Assembly: GCA_054601695.1 (NCBI GenBank)
Contig: BAAHQB010000078.1
Span: 496,001 to 560,000, forward strand
Direction of reading: 5' to 3'
Source of the DNA: Amorphochlora amoebiformis
Lineage: Eukaryota > Cercozoa > Chlorarachniophyceae
Length of the DNA stretch: 64,000 bases
The stretch's first letter is position 1, and every line of letters starts with the position of its first letter. The notes under the pieces were generated by a model. That model was given only the letters and a program-made list of their open reading frames with translations. It ran no database searches and had not been told where the DNA came from. Of this stretch, positions 1-64,000 are shown piece by piece. The translations under genes and the position numbers were made by a program.

Positions 1-144
<144 letters not shown>

Positions 145-169
145 CACATAAATTATTATTATATACAAT

Positions 170-235
<66 letters not shown>

Positions 236-581
236 AGAATACATACATATATTACAATCGCACAAACAACCTTAACTCAAAATCATGTAAATATACACAG
301 GTATTTATTCGTGTTATCCTATCCCACTCTTGTCACGTACAGTGACGTCTCCCATTCAAGTCACACCCAGTGACATCTTGCTCTTGTAACATACATTGTC
401 GTACAGTGACCTCATACCTCCGTCACACACAGTGACCACCCTACCCCAAAGGATACAAGTCGACTGATAGCTTCTTCGAGATCAGATTTTCTGGAAATTT
501 GCAGGCTTCTTCTCCCAATGAAATAAATTTCTAAAATATCTGGGACTTTCGCTTGGATTCCCTTGGCTTTGAGGAACCCGA

Positions 582-638
582 ATGCAAAACTCAGAAAAAG
601 CTCAAGAAAATTCTCACCCTGTGGAGGATAATTCTGAG
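582..638 (+). CDS. Possible initiator exon of the giant gene
   Basis: The ATG at 582 opens a polar frame (begins MQNSEKAQENSH) that stays open to a TAG near 692. A GT at 639 would end it in phase 0. The next supported exon (1165) needs phase 1 entry, so either another tiny exon intervenes or this is not the start. The acidic, polar composition suits the N-terminal region that follows. Confidence 0.3.
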
Positions 639-1164
639 GTTTTGAGACTCCCTTTGATTGTCAAGGCAGACTCAGATAATCCGTAGGCTCTCAGCACCCC
701 GAAAATCACAAATAAGGTTGAATATCTCATCGTTTTGGCCTCCCTTGGTCGACCCTTAGGCAGACATGCCAATATTATTTTTTTGAAAATTGGCCGAGAA
801 GTTATCTGGCTATTAAATATAAATTTATTTATTCGGGTGAATTTTTTGATATCTAATATATACATATTATATATATACACATATATTAGAATATAATATG
901 CACATACAAGGGTCTTAATATATCAGATATCCTTATAAAAAACGACCCAATATCCAATATCTTAATCAAATTGTAACGAGCCAGCGCCGGCCGAGCGGTA
1001 TGGGAGGCGTCTTGGCTTCACACGACAGTTAAGTGTGAGAGAAAGAGTACGGGGGTGAGGGACCCAAGGGGGGGGGGGGGGGGATGATAATTAAGGGACA
1101 CGTGTCCGTGATCTCATTTTTGTGTGAGTTGTGGGGAATTGACGTCTTTTTGGGTCGTTCTCAG

Positions 1165-56651
<55,487 letters not shown>

Positions 56652-56954
56652 ATTCAAAATACGACGCACAAACTTTCAGAAGCACAAACTTTCAGAAGCA
56701 CAAACTTTCACAAACTTTCAGAAGCACAAACTGGGATCCAAACAACAAAAAAAATATATACGCTAGTACATTTTGGAACATGGTACTTGTTTTTAGGTAG
56801 AATTAACTAATACGCGAAGGCTGCAAATTGAGCGCGATATTGAAATCTAGGAAATATTAAGTAATCTCTGCATACCATCATTAGTCTAGTTAGTTTGATA
56901 GCTCTAGTACTAGAGTAATATTAGGGCTTTTGAATACCCTTCAGGATAAGGTAG

Positions 56955-56989
<35 letters not shown>

Positions 56990-57253
56990 TACATTTAGTA
57001 TATACTAGATATATTTAAACATAATATATATCTAGATATAGCCAGATGCACTACTACCTAGACTACACTACTGCTAGTGATATGAATGCATGTATATACC
57101 AATTTGTAACTAGATATAGACTGTTATAATCTAGATAGTATATTTTTTTGCCCGGATTGAGTATCGAAGATATACTAGATATATACATATAATATATATC
57201 TATATACTTTTGTATATGCGACACACACACACATAATATATATATATATCTAG

Positions 57254-57287
<34 letters not shown>

Positions 57288-57438
57288 TACATATATAATA
57301 TATATATAGAAATATTTAATGTATCAATTACATGTACATGTACATCATGGTAGTACTATACGTGTATATATTACTAGTACATCATGGTAGTACTATACGT
57401 ATATATACTATATAATAGTAGATATAGTCCTGAGCGTA

Positions 57439-57488
<50 letters not shown>

Positions 57489-57700
57489 CTACTGTCATAT
57501 CTAGTAAGTTTTTAGTATTTGGAATAAAGTTACTAATGAATATAACTGTATAAAATCGGAATTATATATCTTGTATATATAGCAGGTTATGAACTTATGA
57601 TCGGTCAAAATGTGCCAATAAGGCTTACACTTCAACTAGTCAAGTCGAATGAAGTGACCGTCGGGAATTAAATTAGATAATTCCATCTATCTATTAGTAT
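56652..57700. other. Intergenic region after the giant gene
   Basis: Begins with a short tandem repeat of acaaactttcagaagc (56667-56728). The rest is AT-rich with ctag and gtagtactat palindromic motifs shared with 60.4-60.8 kb. No gene seen. Confidence 0.6.
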
Positions 57701-57797
57701 ACACAGTCCTACCCTAACCCTAACCCTAACCCTCTAGAACCCTAACCCTCTAGAACCCTAACCCTAGGCGCTCAGCATGACCCAAATCTAATCTTAC

Positions 57798-57931
<134 letters not shown>

Positions 57932-57959
57932 TATGTATATATATATATATATATACTAC

Positions 57960-58720
57960 GTCTAACTATGACGAATTTACAGAGTAGGTTTCCTCCTTTT
58001 GCGATGAACGGTGACTGAGCCCGATGTGTGCGAATCCAATCGCCTCCGATGTGGTTTTTCCAACCGTGGACCTCCGCTTGTGCTCGGCAAGCCCATCTAC
58101 GTACCTGAGAATGGATAGAAATCCGCCAAACATGAGGACTAATAAATTCACTCGCAAAAAACTATTCGATCCGTGTACCTATTCCGGCGAATCTAAAACT
58201 GTGTTGCTCTTTTTGGGACGGTTCGACCACCTCCCCTTCGGCTGAGAGATGGGACAACGTGTGACGGTCTGGAATCGCGTCTCTTTGAACGTCACCCCAC
58301 TCAGAAACGGTTTACATGCCACGCTCCGACCCTGTAACGCAGACATATTAAAGCGTTTCACCTGCGGTTGGCTTGGCATATCTGTGTTCTTGTCCGCAGT
58401 GCACGTACCCTCGGACATGTTCCGACCGAAAGAATGGCAAACATCAGTCGGTGTGTGAAAGCGAGAGAATTTCTTTTGGCGATTTTCCAAATCAAGCTTC
58501 CTTTCTGTTCGAAATCACCTAAGAATTTTGCACTGACTGTGTTGTGAGCACGAATGTTGCTTATTTTAGGTAAAATTAATTCCACTTGTTGAAAAAACAG
58601 CTGATTTTCTGAAGTCTCTGACTTCGAACCCTCTAATCGACCCTGTGTGCGTGCGTACCCTTTTTCCAAGATCATGCCCGATTCCCTCATAACCCAATCT
58701 GACCCACTCTCTATGCTTAA
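57960..58720. promoter_or_regulatory. 5' flank of copy A (no gene accepted)
   Basis: Conserved with 61240-61920 but with several indels. Minus-strand open frames here are not frame-conserved between copies, so I treat the region as upstream non-coding sequence that probably holds the promoter. No core motif identified. Confidence 0.4.
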
Positions 58721-59557
58721 ATGGGAGCCTGCAATTGCAGCCCTTTAGACGACTCTGATGACCGTCCAGGCATCGACTACATAAACTCGAAGCTTTGTGT
58801 CAAAAATCGAGATGTTCCAAAGCCTGCGATATCCAAGGCCAATGCCAAGCGTAAGAAACTTTCCGGAACCAGTGAGGGACTACCTGGTGCTCTAAGCAAG
58901 AATGGGCGGCGGCCATTTTGCTTCCATGTGGAGAGTGGGGGAAAAGTTTTCTCCAGTCCTGCGATTTCACATCAGAGGTGTTATGAGAGATTGAAATCAA
59001 TCGTGTAGTCATTGCTGTGTCATCCTCTGATAGCCTGTTTGCCACGTCATGTGCTCACGCAAATTATGTAATGTAGGTCGCTCTCGGCGAAACACTGCTC
59101 CGAGGAAGACCAAGAGACTTCAATTTCGACGATTAGGAACAACCCTCGTTCCATTCTCTCCTTCCTCGCAAACTCCAACAAATCCAAACAAATATCCCCC
59201 CTATCGACATCATCCCCGTCTGTGCCAGATCACATGCGACTGTTGGTGAGTCCCAATCTACCACGCCGCTTCGTATGTAAACAAAGCCTATCCAGTCACC
59301 TACGCTGGCGGAATGGACTCAGCCAACCGATTCAGACAGTGATAATAGAGGCCGAGACTAGAAGAAATAGCTTAGAAGACACCCCCCGCCGGCCCACGAC
59401 CAGTCGTCATCTGAAGAGCAACGGTCGGGCCCAAGGCTACAACTGGAGTTGTGATAGTGAGGAAACGGAACGAGATTCAGTTGACTCCTTCAAAAGGCCG
59501 ATTATGGGAACTCAGAAGACTCTTTCCAGTTTTCGTAGTATCCCTTGGATGGAGTGA
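58721..59557 (+). CDS. Unknown two-exon gene, copy A (254 aa)
   Basis: Exon 1 is 58721-59004, the intron 59005-59076 (GTAGTC...ATGTAG, 72 bp), exon 2 59077-59557 ending TGA. The splice rescues a TAG lying immediately after the donor and enters a frame that is open in both duplicate copies. The product starts MGACNCSPLDDSDD, is rich in Ser, Arg and Lys, has a Ser/Pro-rich middle and an acidic patch (CDSEETERDSVDSF) near the C-terminus. No domain recognised. Gly2 and Cys4 suggest lipid attachment, but Ser6 of the myristoylation pattern is Cys here. Composition is unlike the giant gene's surroundings. An unspliced 95-aa product is the alternative. Confidence 0.6.
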
Positions 59558-60394
59558 TAAGTTTCGAATAGTATCTAAAATGTGTACAGCATTCAATAGC
59601 GAATATTCCATCGAAAAGCATGAAATTCTACTTTAAAAATTACGACCAATCCGACAATTTATGTATAATTACCCAATGCCGCATTATGATAAACTAATGA
59701 TGGATAATTGATAATATAATATATAAATTCTTAGATACAGTTATCATTGTCTAGATTGTATTAATATTAATTTATGAAGCTCTACCTGTTGAAATAATAA
59801 CAAAGGTTGAGTACAATGAGTGCTATGCATGCTATTGCATGTACGACATACTCGTTCACGTGTACGATTATATATACACATATATATCGTACTATGCGTG
59901 AATGATGTCGGTATGCATATACATATGTGCTTGCGAATATAACAACTATGTAAATTAAGTAAAAGAGCACAAGGCACTACTCTTTACTCCCAAGACCAAG
60001 TATGGAACTATCGGACTCCCCGATGAAGGCAGCAACAGACTGACCACTGAAGGCTGCCGGAATGGGACTGAGCTTCGATCCATGAAAGTGACAAGTCGTG
60101 CAAGACTTCGCTGAGACTGGATTCAGTCTTATTGCACACGATGGCACACGCCGGCCATAAGTCAACAACCTTAATAGTCTTAGGATAGATTAGGCTAGAT
60201 AATAATTCGGCATACCCAGCTAGACGTGAGTACACGTACAACCGCTGATAGATTCCAAGAGGACGACATGTAAGCCGCAATGTTCATGTCGACATGACAA
60301 GATTTCATGGTGATCAACGGTGAACCGCTGTCAATACGCTGCACAGACTACGACTCTGTTATTCTACTGATTGTTATTTCTACGAGATATATAT

Positions 60395-60440
<46 letters not shown>
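59558..60440. other. Region between duplicate genes
   Basis: 3' flank of copy A (repeated after copy B to about 63030), then a 0.4-kb unique stretch with no convincing exon. Confidence 0.5.
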
Positions 60441-60447
<7 letters not shown>

Positions 60448-60486
60448 TAGATATACTGTTGTATATGCGACACACACACATAATAT

Positions 60487-60536
<50 letters not shown>

Positions 60537-61026
60537 ACACACACATATATATACACACACACAAATATTTAATATATCTAATTACATGTACATCATGGTA
60601 GTACTATCAAGACTATATCTACTGTTACATAGTATATACACGTATAGTACTGCCATGATGTTCTAGTAATACACGTGTACAACACGTATATGAGCTGGTA
60701 GTAGTATACATATCTACTATTATCTAGTATATATATATGTGTATGTATATATATATGTATATGTATATATGTATAGTTACTGCATATCTAGTAAGCTTTT
60801 AGTATTTGGAATGAAGTTACCAATGAATATAACTGTATAAAATCGGAATTATATAACTAGTAATATAGCAGGTTATAATCAGTCAAAATGTGCCAATAAG
60901 GCTTACACTTCAAGTCGAATCAAGTGACCGTCGGGAAATTAGGTAATTCAATCTATCTATTAGTATACACAGTTAACCCTCTAGAACCCTAACCCTAAGG
61001 CGCTCAGCATGACCCAAATCTATAAT

Positions 61027-61142
<116 letters not shown>

Positions 61143-61166
61143 TATAAATATATATATATATATTAC

Positions 61167-61211
<45 letters not shown>

Positions 61212-61239
61212 TATATATCTATATATATATATATACTAC

Positions 61240-61920
61240 GGCTAACTATGACGAATTTGCAGAGTAGGTTTCCTCCTTTTGCGACGGACAGTGACTGAGC
61301 CCATTCAACCGCCTCCGATGTGTCTTTTCAACCGTGGACTTCCGCTTGTGCTCGGCAAGCCCATCTACGCACCTGAGAATGATTCACTCGCAAAAAGTAT
61401 TCGATCGTGTACCCATTCCGGCGAATGGTTCAACCACCCCACCGTGTTATCCCGGATGCACACAAAAGAAACGTACCGTCAACAAAACTCGATCGCACAG
61501 CCCGAGGACTCCGACCCTTTAACGCATACATATTAAAGCGTTTCGCCTGCGCCCGCTAACTTGGTCTGTGTTCTTGTCCGCGCAGTGCATACCCTCAGAC
61601 AAGGTCCCATTGTGGACACAGTCGGTGTGTGAAAGCGAGAGAATTTCTTTTGGTGATTTTCCAACTCAACGCTTTTTTTCTGTTTGAAATCACCTAAGAA
61701 TTTTGCACTGACTGTGTTGTGCCTCAACTGTGAGTCACGAATTCCGAGATTTTTAGGTAAAATTAATTTTACATGTTTAAAAAACAGCTGATTTTCTTCA
61801 GCCTTAATCTTCGTACCCTCTAATGGATCATGCGTGATGCGTGCGTACCCCTTTCCAAGTCTCCTTGAGATCATGCACCGGATTCGCTCATAACCCAATC
61901 TGACCCCACTCTATGCTTAA
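61240..61920. promoter_or_regulatory. 5' flank of copy B (no gene accepted)
   Basis: Shorter than the flank of copy A because of deletions; shares gaatttcttttgg and ttttgcactgactgtgttgt blocks. Presumed promoter-containing. Confidence 0.4.
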
Positions 61921-62760
61921 ATGGGAGCCTGCAATAGCAGCCTTTTAGACGACTCTGATGACCATCCAGGCATCGACTACATAAACTCGAAGCTTTGTGT
62001 CAAAAATCGAGATGTTCCAAAGCCTGCGATATCCAAGGCCAATGCCAAGCGTAAGAAACTTTCCGGAACCAGTGAAGGACGATCTGGTGCTCTAAGCAAG
62101 AGCGGGCGGCGGCCATTTTGCTTCCATGTGGAGAGTGGGGGAAAAGTGTTCTCCAGTCCTGCGATTTCACATCAGAGGTGTTATGAGAGATTGAAATCAA
62201 TCGTGTAGTCATTGCTGTGTCATCCTCTAATAGCCTGTTTGCCACGTTAAGTGCTCACGCAAATTATGTGATGTAGGTCGCTCTCGGCGAAACACTGCTC
62301 CGAGGAAGACCAAGATCCTTCAATTTCGACTACTATGAACAACCCTCGTTCCATTCTCTCCTTCCTCGCAAACTCCAACAAATCCAAACAAATATCCCCC
62401 CTATCGCCATCATCCCCGTCTGTGCCAGATCATATGCGACTGTTGGTGAGTCCCAAGCTACCACGCCGCTTCGTACGTAAACAAAGCCTATCCAGTCATC
62501 TACGCTGGCGGAATGGATTAAGCCAACCGATTCAGACAGTGATAATAGAGGCCGAGACTAGAAGAAATAGCTTAGAAGACACCCCCCGCCGGCCCACGAC
62601 CAGTCGTCATCTGAAGAGCAGCGGTCGGGCCCAAGGCTACAACTGGAGTTGTGATAGTGAGGAAACGGAACGAGATTCAGTTGACTCCTTCAAAAGGTCG
62701 ATTATGGGAACTCAGAAGACTCTTTCCAGTTTTCGTAGTATCCCTTGGATGGAGTCATAA
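61921..62760 (+). CDS. Unknown two-exon gene, copy B (255 aa)
   Basis: Exon 1 is 61921-62204, intron 62205-62276 (72 bp), exon 2 62277-62760 ending TAA. Same structure as copy A, with no length change in the coding part apart from one extra C-terminal residue (ends PWMES instead of PWME). Starts MGACNSSLLDDSDD, fitting the M-G-x-x-x-S N-myristoylation pattern with a neighbouring Cys for palmitoylation. Most substitutions relative to copy A change the amino acid, so selection on the protein is not evident. Function unknown. Confidence 0.6.
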
Positions 62761-63142
62761 GTTTCGAATAGTATCTAAAATGTGTACAGCATCGAGTATT
62801 GCATCGAAATACATGAAATTCTACTTTAAAAATTACGACCAATCCGACAAATTTATGTATAATTACCCAATGCCGCATTATGATAAACTAATGATGGATA
62901 CTTGATAATATAATATATAAATTCTTAGATATAGTTATCATTGTCTAGATTGTATTAATATTAATTTATGAAGCTCTACCTGTTGAAATAATAACAAAGG
63001 TTGAGTACTAATGAGTGCTATGCATGTATGTGCATGTACGCGGCATATGTACACTGTATATGAGCATGTAGTGTCTCTAGTATACATGTACGATGTTTAC
63101 ATGTACAAATATATATACGTACAATAGAATGTACATGCATGG

Positions 63143-63214
<72 letters not shown>

Positions 63215-63221
<7 letters not shown>

Positions 63222-63443
63222 TCTCTCTCTCTCCCCTCTCTAACTCCTATCTATCTTTCTCTTTTCTCTCTCACTCTCTCACTCTCACTTCTCCCTCTCT
63301 CTGGCTTGTTTTTCTCTCTCCTCTCTTCCGCCCTCTCCGTGTTATAGGTCTCTATTTATATACATATCTCTCTCTCTTATCTCTCTCCCATCTCCTTTCT
63401 CTCATCTCTCTGTGTGTGTGTGTGTGTGTGTCTCTCTCTCTTC

Positions 63444-63482
<39 letters not shown>

Positions 63483-63555
63483 TCTCTCCCTCCCTCTCTC
63501 CCTCTCTCTCGCATTCTCTTCTTTTTGTTCTAAAATCACTCTCTCTCTCTCTCTT
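63215..63555 (+). repeat. CT-rich tract
   Basis: Pyrimidine microsatellite with a (GT)9 run at 63411, resembling the intron tracts of the giant gene. Confidence 0.9.
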
Positions 63556-64000
63556 CCGACTTTGGGGTGAATATTTCCCTGATAGCAAGCAACCCAGGTC
63601 CCAGAAGATGGTCAAACCCATGAAACGAAAATAAATATTATAAATTAAAATATCGGCAACTTAATGAATAAATTTAGCGCCTTAATAATCCTTAATATCA
63701 AGGAATTACTTATTAATGCGGATACCGTCCTCGGTCCCGAGGTCGGTTCCGAATCGGAGGAGGAAGCGTAGCCCTCCGGGCCCCTCCCCTCATTCCATTT
63801 CATCCTAGTGATATGTCAGTCTATTTCCCCCCTCCGTAAGTTCAAATTAAAAGAAAATTCTCGAATTTTCTTAGAAAATTCAGACTCCGATTGACAAACA
63901 TGCTGTGATGGGACGACTCCATCACGGCTGTGCTTGAGAACAAAGTAGATATCAGCTTCCAGGAGACCGTAAGCAGGATTCGCTGCCTATCTTCGACGCA
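63556..64000. other. Unassigned unique sequence at window end
   Basis: A short + frame ends PRSQKMVKPMKRK at 63634 and could be a last exon after the CT tract. A GC-richer patch at 63720-63800 contains a palindrome (tcggtcccgaggtcgg). A + frame near 63910-64000 (DDSITAVLENKVDISFQETV) may be the start of a further exon beyond the window. None can be confirmed. Confidence 0.3.

Noticed and set aside
975-1060. tRNA-like A-box sequence ggccgagcggtatgggaggc
   Set aside because: No B-box (GGTTCGAATCC-like) downstream and no cloverleaf that I can fold; at most a tRNA-derived fragment.
58179-58690. Minus-strand open frames of 103-110 aa upstream of copy A
   Set aside because: The equivalent frame in the duplicate (61533-61898) is shifted by indels, so it is not conserved as coding.

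Overview
This is eukaryotic nuclear DNA, probably from a unicellular eukaryote (protist). The support is abundant GT-AG introns, a standard genetic code and TTAGGG/CCCTAA (telomere-type) arrays. I cannot name the species. Most of the window is simple-sequence DNA: long (TA)n tracts, telomere-type arrays in both orientations, pyrimidine (CT)n tracts, (TAA)n tracts and one ~900-bp (CG)n block. Almost every long open frame here is only translated microsatellite.

The main result is that the repeats are introns. Reading the short non-repetitive islands on the + strand with GT...AG boundaries, and requiring splice phases to match, gives one continuous gene from about 1.2 kb (start codon not securely located) to a stop at 56651. 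I place about 63 exons of 19-109 nt, about 3.8 kb of coding sequence in about 55.5 kb, so roughly 93% intron. Phases match at every junction except the 5' end, the 4.8-7.4 kb interval and one junction near 18.8-19.3 kb. The predicted protein (~1,270 aa) has, in order: a polar, charged, Ser-rich N-terminus (1.2-4.8 kb); a PH-like domain (7.4-13.3 kb); a RhoGAP domain with the Arg-finger motif GIFRESG and the helix [11 protein letters not shown], carrying a long insertion (14.9-24.4 kb); a linker (25.3-36.8 kb); and 11-12 Sel1-like helical repeats (37.3-56.65 kb). The inferred role is a membrane-associated Rho-family GTPase-activating protein with a Sel1 scaffold.

The exons are surrounded by truncated copies of themselves. 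Upstream copies start at the acceptor and break off into (TA)n; downstream copies carry the exon 3' end plus the donor. The repeats also supply splice sites: GTATAT and TATATAG from (TA)n, GGTTAGGG and CCCTAAG/CCCTAG from telomere-type DNA.

From 56.7 to 63.1 kb the composition becomes ordinary. Here a ~3.2-kb tandem duplication carries two copies of a small two-exon gene (254 and 255 aa, one 72-bp intron, no recognised domain), whose products differ at a possible N-myristoylation site. From 63.2 to 64.0 kb there is another CT tract and an unassigned unique end. Tract lengths in such DNA are assembly-sensitive, and all exon calls are by eye.
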